This document shows, piece by piece, positions 18,364 through 27,087 of a stretch of 64,000 bases of DNA; positions within the stretch are counted from its first letter, which is position 1, and the number at the start of each line of letters is the position of its first letter. Source of the DNA: Pseudotabrizicola sp. (GTDB lineage Bacteria > Pseudomonadota > Alphaproteobacteria > Rhodobacterales > Rhodobacteraceae); assembly GCF_030684215.1 (NCBI RefSeq), contig NZ_JAUXOV010000052.1, positions 62,001 to 126,000 of the forward strand, read 5' to 3'. The notes beneath the pieces were generated by a model, which ran no database searches, was not told the origin of the DNA, and saw only the letters and a program-made list of their open reading frames with translations. The translations under genes were made by a program, and so were the position numbers.

Positions 18364-19857
18364 TTACTTCAAACGCTGTCCATTGGCAAAAAAGCCCTTG
18401 TCGCGAAACTCCAACGAGGAGTTCAGCACATCCGGCCCACTACCCGGTTTGGCGAACATCGCAATCATCATGCGCGCCCCCATCGCCTGATCGGCCGGAA
18501 TCACCCCCATCGCCACCAGCTTGTCGAGCAGACCGTTCCCGCCCTTGATCTCAAGATCAAACCTACCCGTCGGAGCGGGAACGCCATCAAAGGTTATTGT
18601 ATCGCTGTTGTCGAAGGTCACGCCGCCTGTGCCTTTCAACTCTGCCCCGGCAAACTTCAGGGTCAGATCGGTCACATCCAGTGCGTGAATCTCGCCCGGC
18701 GCGCCATCATCCAGCGACGCCATCGCGGCTTCGTCCATCAGATCAGCGGTCAGACGCACTTTGCCTTTTGTGTCGATGACCAATGTTGCGGGATCGCGCG
18801 GTAAGGCCACTGTCGGGTCGAACATCGTCCAGATGTCATCAGATACCGCCAGATCTACAATCCGCGTCAGAAAGGTAAAGTCGGTCGGTTGATCCGAGGC
18901 GACCAATGGCATCAGAAAATCAAACGATGCCTCGCCATAGCTGAGCCTGACTTCCGGGAACGGAATGTCGGCCCCTGTCACCACCATCTCTACCCCAGTG
19001 CCGCCCGCGCCATAGCGCAGAGCCTCGGCCCCCATGTTGACGCGAAAATGCCCGGTTGCGTTCGCTGCCACGATTTTGCTTTCCTTGCCGGAGTCGCGGA
19101 CATCAATGGTAAAATTGCCTTGACCGTAAGACAGATCTACGTCGGCGGCAAAACCGTCCCGCAGGGCTTGCGACATGTTTTCCATGGCTGCAACGCCAAG
19201 GAAGGTACCGTTGGACCCCATCTTCAGCGCCCCAAGTGTGCCTGTGATATTGGCGCCATCGGCAGCGTCTCCGGCGACGATTGTGAAATCGAGCGTGTCG
19301 ATCGACAGCGCGCTGTCCAGCATGCTTTGCGCTGTCTTCGTGTCCAGTGTGTAGGTGCCCGCAAGTCCGGTCAAAGCCGAGGCTACATTGGCCAGCACAG
19401 CACCATCTTCGCTGATCTGCATGTCCATCAAGACTGAGGGCGCGGAATAGGTGTATTCGGTGCGAGTTGCACTGCCGCCAGCAATCAGGCTGACGCCGGG
19501 CTGGGTAAGTTTCAGGTTGATGTCTTGCGTTTTTCCACTCTCTGGCATGGTCATGTCGATGGTGTAGGTGTCGGTCATCGTCACTTCGACCGTTCCGTTG
19601 CCCAGATCCTTGAACCGCACTTCATCAATGCCGCCGTCAATCTTGGCACCGTCCTGATCCATGCTGATCTTCATGCCGCTGACAACCAGGGTATCGCCAC
19701 TGCGCACAACTTGATCGGCGACAATCGCCTGACCATAAGTTGCGCCCATTTTCTGCCACCCTTGCCACACCTCTTCAGGTGTGACCTGGGCGGCGACGGG
19801 CAATCCCAATAAAACCGACAAAAAGAAGGATGAGGTCGCACAGGTTGCCCGTTTCAT
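18364..19857 (-). CDS. DUF2125 family exported protein
   Basis: A protein of 497 residues with a clear signal peptide (MKRATCATSSFFLSVLLG, cleavage near VAAQ-VT). The rest is beta-rich, with alternating short hydrophobic and polar stretches and repeated phrases such as TDTYTIDMTMPESG and DLTLKFAGAELKG. This resembles the DUF2125 family of alphaproteobacteria, secreted or periplasmic proteins of unknown function. The longer frame to 19914 is not used because the ATG at 19857 starts the signal peptide. It is monocistronic and divergent from the dehydrogenase gene, with 125 bases between starts. No catalytic motif is evident. Confidence 0.72.
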   Translation of the reverse strand: MKRATCATSSFFLSVLLGLPVAAQVTPEEVWQGWQKMGATYGQAIVADQVVRSGDTLVVSGMKISMDQDGAKIDGGIDEVRFKDLGNGTVEVTMTDTYTIDMTMPESGKTQDINLKLTQPGVSLIAGGSATRTEYTYSAPSVLMDMQISEDGAVLANVASALTGLAGTYTLDTKTAQSMLDSALSIDTLDFTIVAGDAADGANITGTLGALKMGSNGTFLGVAAMENMSQALRDGFAADVDLSYGQGNFTIDVRDSGKESKIVAANATGHFRVNMGAEALRYGAGGTGVEMVVTGADIPFPEVRLSYGEASFDFLMPLVASDQPTDFTFLTRIVDLAVSDDIWTMFDPTVALPRDPATLVIDTKGKVRLTADLMDEAAMASLDDGAPGEIHALDVTDLTLKFAGAELKGTGGVTFDNSDTITFDGVPAPTGRFDLEIKGGNGLLDKLVAMGVIPADQAMGARMMIAMFAKPGSGPDVLNSSLEFRDKGFFANGQRLK

Positions 19858-19982
19858 AATACACCTTTCCCACAAATGCTCTGATTGGCTTATATCCTGT
19901 TCTGACCGTGCCACAGGGTCAAGGGCTTCCGGTAAGGGGCAGTCTGCGCTGGTTCGCGATCACGCAAAGCAAGGGGAAGACC

Positions 19983-20729
19983 ATGACCGAAAAGACTGTG
20001 ATGATCACTGGGGCAAGTCGCGGCATCGGCGCCGCTGCTGCGCATGTATTTGCACAGGCCGGATGGCGCGTGGCGCTTCTGGCGCGTTCGGCTGATGACA
20101 TTTCGGAGCTGTCCAGACTGATAGGTTCCGCGTCTATTGCGCTGCCTTGTGACGTGGCAGACCCGACTGCCATGCGAAATGCAGTGCAATCGGTACTGTC
20201 ACGCTGGGGGCGCTTGGATGCGCTGATCAACAACGCAGGCATGATCGACCCGATTGCGCGGCTGGAAGATGCCGATGCCGATGCCTGGGGGCGGTCTATC
20301 GACGTGAACCTGAAGGGCGTGTTCAACGGCATGCGCGCCGCAATCCCGGTGATGAAGGCGGCGGGGGGTGGCACGATTATTACTGTCAGTTCGGGCGCGG
20401 CCAGTAACCCTTATGAAGGGTGGAGCGCATATTGTGCCGCCAAGGCCGGGGCCGCTATGCTGACTCGCGCCGCCCATCTGGAAGAAAGCGGGAACGGTTT
20501 GCGAATCATGGGTCTTTCGCCGGGAACGGTCGCAACGGAAATGCAGGTCAAAATCAAGGCCAGCGGAATTAACCCCGTTTCGGCGCTTGATCCGGCGGTT
20601 CATATCCCTGCGGACTGGCCTGCCAAGTGCCTGCTGTGGATGTGCGGTCCGGGTGGCGATACATGGCTGGGTGAAGAAGTGAAATTGCGGGATGAAAATG
20701 TCCGCCGCGCGATCGGAGTGATGGAATGA
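19983..20729 (+). CDS. Short-chain dehydrogenase/reductase
   Basis: An NAD(P)-dependent oxidoreductase of 248 residues. The cofactor motif is GASRGIGAAAA near residues 10-20, the NAG motif is INNAGMI, and the catalytic Ser and Tyr-x3-Lys are in VSSGAAS and YCAAK. The ATG at 19983 is chosen because it follows AAGGGGAAG and starts the beta-strand VMITG; the longer frame has no homology. It overlaps the enoyl-CoA hydratase gene by 4 bases (ATGA). An SDR paired with a crotonase suggests oxidation of a short acyl-CoA or hydroxy acid, but the substrate is unknown. Confidence 0.88.
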   Translation: MTEKTVMITGASRGIGAAAAHVFAQAGWRVALLARSADDISELSRLIGSASIALPCDVADPTAMRNAVQSVLSRWGRLDALINNAGMIDPIARLEDADADAWGRSIDVNLKGVFNGMRAAIPVMKAAGGGTIITVSSGAASNPYEGWSAYCAAKAGAAMLTRAAHLEESGNGLRIMGLSPGTVATEMQVKIKASGINPVSALDPAVHIPADWPAKCLLWMCGPGGDTWLGEEVKLRDENVRRAIGVME

Positions 20730-21346
20730 TCAACGTTGAACTTGACGGGCGCTTGTTGACCCTGACCCTGAATCGCCAGGATAAGGCAAACTCTCTTACC
20801 CGCCTGATGCTTGAAGAACTGGATGCGGCTTTGGCCCATGCAGAGCTTAAGGGGGTGCGCGCGGTGATCCTGACCGGGGCGGGAAACGTGTTTTCTGCCG
20901 GGGCAGATCTTGATGACGCCCGCGCAGGTCTGGCGACAGACCCGGTTTGGGAACGGTTGTCGGCGCGTGTTGCTGGTTTGCCGTGCCTGACCATTGCCGC
21001 ACTGAATGGCACGCTGGCGGGTGGGGCGATGGGAATGGTGCTGGCCTGCGATCTGCGGCTTGCTGTGCCTGCCGCCAAGTTTTTCTATCCGGTGATGAAG
21101 CTGGGGTTTCTGCCCCAACCAACCGACCCGCGGCGCATGTCTGCTCTGATCGGCCCGGCACGCAGCAAAATGGTGTTGATGGGTGGTGCCCGCATTGACG
21201 CGGCCGAAGCGCTGTCCTGGGGCTTGATTGACCGGATCACCTCGCCCGAGTCGCTGATGGAAGACGCGCGCCTGTTGGCCAGTGACGCCATGGCCGCCAG
21301 CGCAGACCATGTGGCCGCCATCAAACGGCTGGTGCCAATGGCCTAA
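20726..21346 (+). CDS. Enoyl-CoA hydratase/isomerase family protein
   Basis: A short crotonase-fold protein of 206 residues, against about 255 for classic enoyl-CoA hydratases. Oxyanion-hole segments are seen in VFSAGADLDD (about residue 57) and LNGTLAGGAMGMVLACDLRL (about 93-112). The glutamates used by hydratases at the second motif are not evident: the region reads FYPVMKLGFLPQPTDPRRM. It may therefore be an isomerase, a decarboxylase-like or a degenerate member. It is coupled to the upstream SDR gene. Its TAA stop overlaps the convergent LacI-type stop in the shared bases CTAA at 21343-21346. Confidence 0.8.
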   Translation: MINVELDGRLLTLTLNRQDKANSLTRLMLEELDAALAHAELKGVRAVILTGAGNVFSAGADLDDARAGLATDPVWERLSARVAGLPCLTIAALNGTLAGGAMGMVLACDLRLAVPAAKFFYPVMKLGFLPQPTDPRRMSALIGPARSKMVLMGGARIDAAEALSWGLIDRITSPESLMEDARLLASDAMAASADHVAAIKRLVPMA

Positions 21347-22422
21347 ACTTTGCGGATCGTGTCGCCGGGCTGCAGGGTCGGAGACAGCTCGATTATTTCG
21401 CCACCCACAATCCCGTCAGGCCGCTTGCCCGCGATTATTTCGGCAGCCAGCCTGCCAATATCCAGACGGCAGGCATCCATCGTCGCCAGTCGTCGCGGCA
21501 GACCATCCAGCAACTCGACGCCGTTAAACCCGGCCAACCCGACGCGCCCCGGCACATCAATGCCCTGATCAAGGCAGTACAAAAGCCCACCGGCGCCGAT
21601 CATGTCGTTCGAGTAGTAGAGAAAATCAACATCGGGGCTGCGCTTCAGTACCGCTTCGGTCATCTCGCGCCCTTTCAGAAGGGCAGAGCCACCCGAGTAA
21701 AACTCACGATCCGCCAGCAGCAGCCCTTCGCGACCCAAGGCTTCTTCAAATCCGGCCAACCGCTTTTTTGCACGGTGATCGTTTGGCATTTGCGTTCCCA
21801 GAAAAGCAATCCGCCGATACCCTGCCGCAACAATTGTCTCTGCCATCTGCCGTCCGGCGCGGCGATGCGAAATACCCACGGCGGAATCAACCGGGGTGCC
21901 GTCGATATCCATGATCTCGACAATCGGCACACCCGCCTGTGCGAGCATTGCCTGACTTGCCGCGCTATGCTCCAGCCCGGCAAGGATCAGACCCGAAGGC
22001 CGCCAACTCAGCATCTCGTAAATGACTGATTCTTCCCGTTCGGGCAGATAGTTTGTCACACCAACAACCGGCTGAAGCCCGGTGTCCTCCAGCACATCAG
22101 AAATGCCGGTCATCACTTCGGGGAACACCATATTTGACAGTGAGGGGATGATCACACCGACAAGATTGACGCGCTGGCTTGCCAAAGCGCCTGCAATTTT
22201 GTTCGGCACATAGCCAAGCCGCCGCGCCGCTTCCAAAACGCGCTCGCGCGTGGTTTCCGATACATCGCCACGGTTTCGCAAGACGCGGCTTACCGTCATT
22301 TCACTGACGCCCGAAGCTTCGGACACATCGCGCAAGGTCAGAGTGCGGCGGATATCGGGGGTGACGGGCTTTACCAATGGATATGGCCTTCTGCGGCGGG
22401 TTCTTTTTCTTGTTAGCGCCAA
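21343..22422 (-). CDS. LacI family regulator, gluconate GntR-like
   Basis: A repressor of 359 residues. The HTH is TLRDVSEASGVSEMTVSRVL (about 28-47), followed by a hinge helix NKIAGALASQRVNLVG and a sugar-binding domain. Segments such as MLSWRPSGLILAGLEH, GVPIVEIMDIDGTPVDSAVG and RRIAFLG resemble E. coli GntR. The start given is a TTG with AAGGG at good spacing; the first 25 residues are a basic extension and an internal start cannot be excluded. A box almost identical to the E. coli gluconate operator lies upstream at 22456-22471, supporting autoregulation and a gluconate-like effector. No gluconate kinase or transporter gene is in the window. Confidence 0.86.
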   Translation of the reverse strand: MALTRKRTRRRRPYPLVKPVTPDIRRTLTLRDVSEASGVSEMTVSRVLRNRGDVSETTRERVLEAARRLGYVPNKIAGALASQRVNLVGVIIPSLSNMVFPEVMTGISDVLEDTGLQPVVGVTNYLPEREESVIYEMLSWRPSGLILAGLEHSAASQAMLAQAGVPIVEIMDIDGTPVDSAVGISHRRAGRQMAETIVAAGYRRIAFLGTQMPNDHRAKKRLAGFEEALGREGLLLADREFYSGGSALLKGREMTEAVLKRSPDVDFLYYSNDMIGAGGLLYCLDQGIDVPGRVGLAGFNGVELLDGLPRRLATMDACRLDIGRLAAEIIAGKRPDGIVGGEIIELSPTLQPGDTIRKV

Positions 22423-22455
22423 ACACAGCCCTTGTCCAAGGGCGATTGATCTGCT

Positions 22456-22471
22456 ATGTTACCGCTAACAG
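22456..22471. promoter_or_regulatory. Candidate operator of the GntR-like LacI repressor
   Basis: The 16-mer ATGTTACCGCTAACAG is an imperfect palindrome that differs little from the gluconate operator ATGTTACCsGTAACAT of enterobacteria. It lies 34 bases upstream of the repressor start. A second half-site, TGTTAGCG at 22411-22418, overlaps the first codons of the repressor gene. Confidence 0.65.
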
Positions 22472-22538
22472 CCATTTGTTTGGCAAATGAAATCCTGCGC
22501 GTCCTGCAAGCTCTCAATCCAGACGCAACGGACCCAGA

Positions 22539-22574
22539 GGGGGAGTGGTGGGCCAAAACTCACTCCCCCTTTTT
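22539..22574 (+). terminator. Plus-strand terminator with no obvious upstream gene
   Basis: GGGGGAGTG pairs with CACTCCCCC around a 13-base loop, followed by five T. On the plus strand nothing that I can call a gene lies between the operator at 22456 and this hairpin, so the transcript that ends here would be about 100 bases: a leader or a small RNA. On the minus strand there is no T-run. Confidence 0.6.
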
Positions 22575-22650
22575 CTACCTCCCCACTTTCAGCATCACAA
22601 TGAAGTCCATGCTTGAACCCAAGCCGTTTTTTTCGCATGAAGACGCGTGT

Positions 22651-22727
22651 GGTCCCGTGGCTCAACTGGATAGAGCAGCCCCCTCCTAAGGGGCAGGTTA
22701 CAGGTTCAAGTCCTGTCGGGATCACCA
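22651..22727 (+). tRNA. tRNA-Arg (anticodon CCT)
   Basis: A full cloverleaf can be folded: acceptor GGTCCCG with CGGGATC, D arm GCTC/GAGC, anticodon stem GCCCC/GGGGC with loop CTCCTAA (anticodon CCT, reading AGG), a 5-base variable loop, T arm ACAGG/CCTGT with TTCAAGT, discriminator A and an encoded CCA. The length is 77 bases with CCA. AGG is a rare codon in this GC-rich genome, so this is a minor tRNA. It stands alone just before the sox cluster, a type of site often used by integrases, though no integrase is present here. Confidence 0.96.
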
Positions 22728-22782
22728 AAAAATAATATCGAACGGCTCTAAAACCCGCTAGAATGAACCAAAGAAGGGTCTC

Positions 22783-23847
22783 ATGATGGATATCAGCCTG
22801 TTGCTCGATCATGTGGAAGAACCGCTTCTGGCCGCTCTGTTTGGTTTGTTGGTTGGTGCCGTGTTCGGGGTTGCGGCGCAGCGGTCTTCATTTTGTTTGC
22901 GGGCGGCGACGGTAGAATTTGCCCGCGGCAAGATTGGACCAAAACTGGCCATCTGGCTGTTGGCCTTTTCGACGGCGGTGATCTGGGTGCAGGGCGCGCA
23001 AATGCTTGGACTGTTCCGCGCAGACGAGGCTCGGATGATGGCGGTCGCCGGGTCTTGGTCGGGGGCTGTGATTGGCGGGCTGATGTTTGGTGTCGGCATG
23101 GTGCTGGCGCGTGGCTGTTCCGGGCGGTTGCTGGTTCTGGCGGCGTCTGGCAATCTGAGGTCGGTTGTGTCGGGCATGATATTTGCGGTCGTCGCGCAGA
23201 TGTCGCTGCACGGGTTGCTTGCCCCGGCGCGGCAGGCGTTGGCGGGTTTGTGGGTAACACCGTCGGGACGGAATGTTGATCTGATCGCTGTCTTGTCATT
23301 GCCGCCGGCTTCCGGATTTGTGATCGGCATTGGCATCGCGGCATTTGCGCTGTGGCTGGCCTTGCGCAACCATATTGGCGCGCGGGCACTGGTCTTTGCG
23401 TCTGGTGTCGGGTTTGCGGTTGCTTTGGGCTGGGTGCTGACCTTTGCCCTGTCGCAACAGGCGTTTCAGCCGGGTGCTGTCACTTCGGCCACGTTCTCGG
23501 GCCCTTCTGCCAACACGCTGATGTTTTTCCTGACCCCTGATTCAGTGTTGGGGTTTGATATCGGTCTGGTCCCGGGGGTGTTTCTGGGAGCGTTTGTCGC
23601 TGCAGCCTGGGCAGGAGAGTTGAAGTTGCAGGGGTTTGAGGGCGAAGGTCAGATGCGGCGATCGATGGCTGGGGCCGCCTTGATGGGCTTTGGGGCGATG
23701 CTGGCCGGGGGGTGCGCCATCGGGGCCGGAGTAACCGGCGGGTCGATCTTTGTAGCGACCGCCCTGCTTGCGTTGCTGTGCATGTGGATCGGCGCAGTGA
23801 TTACCGATTTCGTGGTGGATCAGGCGGGTGTGCAGGTGCAGGAATAG
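22783..23847 (+). CDS. YeeE/YedE family transporter (SoxT/TsuA-like), outer copy
   Basis: An integral membrane protein of 354 residues with about nine or ten hydrophobic helices. The family includes the thiosulfate channel TsuA and SoxT. Conserved cysteines occur in the typical places: QRSSFCLRA (about 39), LARGCSGRL (about 111) and LAGGCAIGAGVTGGS (about 309), the positions expected for sulfur passing along the pore. It opens the sox region from the left and converges on soxH. A second member of the family (36560-37606) ends the region on the right; they are clearly different proteins, so this is not a simple duplication. The role is probably thiosulfate or sulfur-species transport. Confidence 0.85.
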   Translation: MMDISLLLDHVEEPLLAALFGLLVGAVFGVAAQRSSFCLRAATVEFARGKIGPKLAIWLLAFSTAVIWVQGAQMLGLFRADEARMMAVAGSWSGAVIGGLMFGVGMVLARGCSGRLLVLAASGNLRSVVSGMIFAVVAQMSLHGLLAPARQALAGLWVTPSGRNVDLIAVLSLPPASGFVIGIGIAAFALWLALRNHIGARALVFASGVGFAVALGWVLTFALSQQAFQPGAVTSATFSGPSANTLMFFLTPDSVLGFDIGLVPGVFLGAFVAAAWAGELKLQGFEGEGQMRRSMAGAALMGFGAMLAGGCAIGAGVTGGSIFVATALLALLCMWIGAVITDFVVDQAGVQVQE

Positions 23848-23865
23848 GGCAACCTCGCGGCTAAC

Positions 23866-24810
23866 CTATTCAAACTCCATCTCGGCAAAGACCACGCCTG
23901 CGTTTTTGGTGGCAAGTTCCTCAAACGTATCAAGGTGCCGCCACGCGGATTGATCGACGTAATAGGCCCCCGCCAGATCGCCTCCGTCTTCCAGGTGGGC
24001 GCCGATTTTGGCGCGCAGATCCAAAAGGTAGTCACGGGTATAGCGGGTCACCTGCGCCAGATTGGTGGGGTGGCCGTGGCCTGGAATAACATAGGTTGGG
24101 TTCAGCGGCATCAGCGCGGTATCCCATGTCTCTATCCAGCACGAGGTGCAGGTGCCCTCAAAGATCGGGGGCATGCGTTCGTGAAAGGCAATGTCGCCCG
24201 CGATCATCAGGCTCCACTGCGGAATCCAGACTTGGGTATCGCCGGGCGAATGGGCGGGGCCAAGGTGCAGCACCTCTAGCGTGACATCGCCCATGGTAAT
24301 GGTTTTGTTGTCGGTAAAGGTTTCCGTGGGCATAGCGATCACGGTGCCTTCGGCATTCTCAAGCGCATAGCGTTGCAGGCTGGCCAGATCCTGCGCCGCC
24401 CCATCTTCAAATTCCGCCGCGGCCTCGGTATGGGCAAGGATCGGCACGCCTTGGGCCACCCAATAGCCATTGCCCAGCATGGCGTGACCTTGGCCATTTT
24501 CAACGATCACCAGCTTGATCGGTTGATTGGTCACGGCCTTGATCTCGGTATGCAGCGCCTGCGCCAGTTTGAAGCTGGCGCCAGAGTTCACCACGATGAC
24601 CCCGTCACCAGTGATGATAAAGGACAGATTGTTGTTATGGCCTGCGTTGTCATAGGTGGGCGGCGCGGTGGCCCCGATGGCAGAGAACACATGCGGGATT
24701 ACCTCGACCGGTTTGGAATACAAAACCGATTGCGGGTATTGATCAGGGATATCCTCGGACGCAAAGACCGGGGAGCCGAGCAACAATGCGGTGACAAGGA
24801 TGCGTTTCAT
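23866..24810 (-). CDS. soxH: SoxH-like metallo-beta-lactamase fold protein with altered metal site
   Basis: An exported protein of 314 residues with signal peptide MKRILVTALLLGSPVFA. The fold's later ligands are present: the histidine in GPAHSPGDTQ, aspartate in MIAGDIAFHE and histidine in IPGHGHP. The first motif, normally HxHxDH, reads ENGQGH (about residues 103-108), so two histidines and the aspartate are missing. It is the last gene of the sox operon, where Paracoccus carries soxH (317 residues). SoxH in that organism is predicted to be a zinc hydrolase and is not needed for growth on thiosulfate. The altered site could mean one metal or none. Its ATG overlaps the preceding stop by 4 bases. 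Confidence 0.78.
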   Translation of the reverse strand: MKRILVTALLLGSPVFASEDIPDQYPQSVLYSKPVEVIPHVFSAIGATAPPTYDNAGHNNNLSFIITGDGVIVVNSGASFKLAQALHTEIKAVTNQPIKLVIVENGQGHAMLGNGYWVAQGVPILAHTEAAAEFEDGAAQDLASLQRYALENAEGTVIAMPTETFTDNKTITMGDVTLEVLHLGPAHSPGDTQVWIPQWSLMIAGDIAFHERMPPIFEGTCTSCWIETWDTALMPLNPTYVIPGHGHPTNLAQVTRYTRDYLLDLRAKIGAHLEDGGDLAGAYYVDQSAWRHLDTFEELATKNAGVVFAEMEFE

Positions 24811-25706
24811 TCTTCGATGAACCTATAGCCAGAGCCCGACTTTTCGGCCCGGCCAATGCCGCCGCCGGGCAGGTGAAAGCCGATCAGCCGCATCTGGGCG
24901 GCGGTGATCTGATCCAGCAGCGCAAGCCGGGTCTGGGCGGCCAGTTCTTTATCCTGATCAGAGCCAGAGGCCCAATCGGGGCGTTCAAAGGCAACGTGGT
25001 GATTGCCAAGCGCATCACCCACCACCATGGCAGACTCGCTGCCTGCGCTCAGTTCATAGGCCATATGGCCCGGCGTGTGGCCGGCGGTCAGGCGAGCGGC
25101 GATGCCGGGCAGGATTTCTTCGCCATCGCTGACAAAGCGCAACGCATCGGCAATAGCCGAAAGGCGGCGTTCGGCCCCGATGGCGAAGGTTGTTCGAGCC
25201 TCGCCAATGGTGGCGACGGTGTTCGGGTCGGTCCAGTAGTTAAATTCGGCCTGACCGATCAAGTATTCGGCATTTGTGAACACTGGTTCGTCAAAGTCAT
25301 CCAGCAGGCCCCAAAGGTGATCGGGATGGCCATGAGTAAAAACTACATGGGTGATATCTTCGGGGCTCAGGTCTGCGGCAGCCAGCGCATCAGCCAGCTT
25401 GCCTGCCGACGGTTGAAAGTCGGGGCCAGCGCCTACGTCGAACAGCACAGTGTTGGTGCCATCGCGCATCAGGGTGACGTTGCACGGTGGGGTCAGCTGA
25501 TCTGTGGGCAGGCCGTATGAGGCGACAATCTGCGCCATTTCATCTTGTGGCATGCCGCCAAGGATGAAGTCACCTGGCAGCACCAGATTGCCATCGGACA
25601 GGGTATCAACCTGTATCTGCCCCATGGTCAGGGTCGATGCGGCCCAGAGTGTGCGCGGGGCAAAGGGCAGCGCAAGAGCGGCAAGGAGATGGCGGCGGGT
25701 CAGCAT
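24807..25706 (-). CDS. soxG: SoxG-like metallo-beta-lactamase fold hydrolase
   Basis: An exported hydrolase of 299 residues. The N-terminus MLTRRHLLAALALPFAPRTL looks like a secretion signal ending near LWAAS; the twin arginines make Tat export possible. The binuclear metal site is intact: THGHPDHLWG (about residues 125-134), TAGHTPGHM and MVVGDALGNH, and a last ligand in LIGFHLP. The start at 25706 is used because the longer frame lacks a signal. It lies between soxF and soxH, as soxG does in Paracoccus, and is of the same length. Unlike its neighbour SoxH it should bind two zinc ions. The substrate is unknown. Confidence 0.82.
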   Translation of the reverse strand: MLTRRHLLAALALPFAPRTLWAASTLTMGQIQVDTLSDGNLVLPGDFILGGMPQDEMAQIVASYGLPTDQLTPPCNVTLMRDGTNTVLFDVGAGPDFQPSAGKLADALAAADLSPEDITHVVFTHGHPDHLWGLLDDFDEPVFTNAEYLIGQAEFNYWTDPNTVATIGEARTTFAIGAERRLSAIADALRFVSDGEEILPGIAARLTAGHTPGHMAYELSAGSESAMVVGDALGNHHVAFERPDWASGSDQDKELAAQTRLALLDQITAAQMRLIGFHLPGGGIGRAEKSGSGYRFIEE

Positions 25707-25771
25707 GGTGCAACTTTCAATGGGAAAGAAGACGGGCACCGTAAGGCGCCCGCCAGTCAGGGGGGAGGATA

Positions 25772-27037
25772 CTAGCCGAACATGTCGGCGGTTATGCCCG
25801 AATACCAACCGATGCTTTCTTCGTATGTCGCCTTGCGCAACGCCGCATCTTCGCCCGTCGCGCTGATGAAGCTTTCAACCGAGGCGATCTTTTCCGGCGT
25901 GGGTTCATAAGATGCACCCACCTTGACGCCATCATCGGGCGCGATCAGCGACCAGCACGTATTGGAGTACTTCGCCGGAAAGACGTTGGACCCCAAAAGC
26001 TCGCCCCGGATGGTCATAGAGGCGACTTTGGCCTGCGAATTGGCAGAGTAGCCGGATTTCGGCATATCGCCCTGCGCACTGGAATCGCCCAGCACATAGA
26101 TGTTGTCATCCGCCTTGGTCTTCATGCTGTCGGGATGAACCGGAGCCCAGCCGGAATCGTCAGTGACCCCGGCAATGGCTGCGATCTTACCTGCCATCTG
26201 GCCGGGGATCACGTTGCAGACATCAACCTTTTGTATCTCGCCATCGACGACGATTTCCATGGTATCGGGCCGTACTTCAACAGCGCCGCCGCCAAATTCC
26301 GGGCCGACCCATTCGACCATGCCGTCGTAATGCTTGGCCCAGCCTTCCTCAAAGAGTGCTTTTTTCGAGAAGTTTTCCTTGGGATCAAGGACAAGTATCT
26401 TGGCGGTCGGGTTGTTTTGCTTGAGCGCATGGGCGACCATGCTGATCCGTTCATACGGCCCGGGCGGGCAGCGGTATGGGTTTGGCGGCGCAATCATGGC
26501 GAAGGTGCCGCCTTGGGGCATAGATTCAATCATGGATTTGAGCAGTTGGGTCTGCGGCCCGGCCTTATAGGCGTGCGGCATGATTTCGGCATGGGCGTCA
26601 GCCGACCAGCCGGGCACAGCGCCGTCACGGAAGTCGATGCCCGGCGACAGGATCAGCCGGTCATAAGGCACGGTCTGGCCACCGGCGAGGGTGACTGTTT
26701 TGGCGGCGCGGTCAACGCCGGTGGCCATGTCGTTTATGATGGTGACGCCGCCCGCGGCAATGCCATCGTAGCCGTGCTGGAGGCTTTCGAACTCGCGGAA
26801 GCCGCCGAGGTAGAGGTTCGAGAAGAAACAGGTGGTATAGATCGGGTTGGCCTCAATCAGGGTGACGTCAAGGCCACCCGCGCTGTCTTTAGCCAGATAG
26901 CGCGCGGCAGTGGCCCCGCCCGCACCGCCGCCGATGACAACGACACGCGGTTTGGCCTGACCCCAGACCATGGGGACCGACAAGAGCGAGGCTGCGGCAA
27001 AGCCGGTGCCGATGAAATGGCGTCTGTTCAGGGTCAT
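25772..27037 (-). CDS. soxF: Flavoprotein SoxF (flavocytochrome c sulfide dehydrogenase subunit)
   Basis: A periplasmic FAD protein of 421 residues related to FccB, which oxidises sulfide; SoxF also helps reactivate the Sox system. The N-terminus has RRHFIG and a hydrophobic stretch ending VWGQA, a Tat-type signal. The FAD-binding turn is GGGAGGATAARYL (about 36-48). The cysteines that form the redox disulfide in FccB match YTTCFFSN (about 69) and SNTCWSL (about 355). It follows soxE, giving a FccAB-like pair of a flavoprotein and a dihaem cytochrome. Confidence 0.92.
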   Translation of the reverse strand: MTLNRRHFIGTGFAAASLLSVPMVWGQAKPRVVVIGGGAGGATAARYLAKDSAGGLDVTLIEANPIYTTCFFSNLYLGGFREFESLQHGYDGIAAGGVTIINDMATGVDRAAKTVTLAGGQTVPYDRLILSPGIDFRDGAVPGWSADAHAEIMPHAYKAGPQTQLLKSMIESMPQGGTFAMIAPPNPYRCPPGPYERISMVAHALKQNNPTAKILVLDPKENFSKKALFEEGWAKHYDGMVEWVGPEFGGGAVEVRPDTMEIVVDGEIQKVDVCNVIPGQMAGKIAAIAGVTDDSGWAPVHPDSMKTKADDNIYVLGDSSAQGDMPKSGYSANSQAKVASMTIRGELLGSNVFPAKYSNTCWSLIAPDDGVKVGASYEPTPEKIASVESFISATGEDAALRKATYEESIGWYSGITADMFG

Positions 27038-27087
27038 ATAGGGTCCTCCGGTTAGATGAAAAGGAGGCGGTTTGACCGCCCCTCGGG

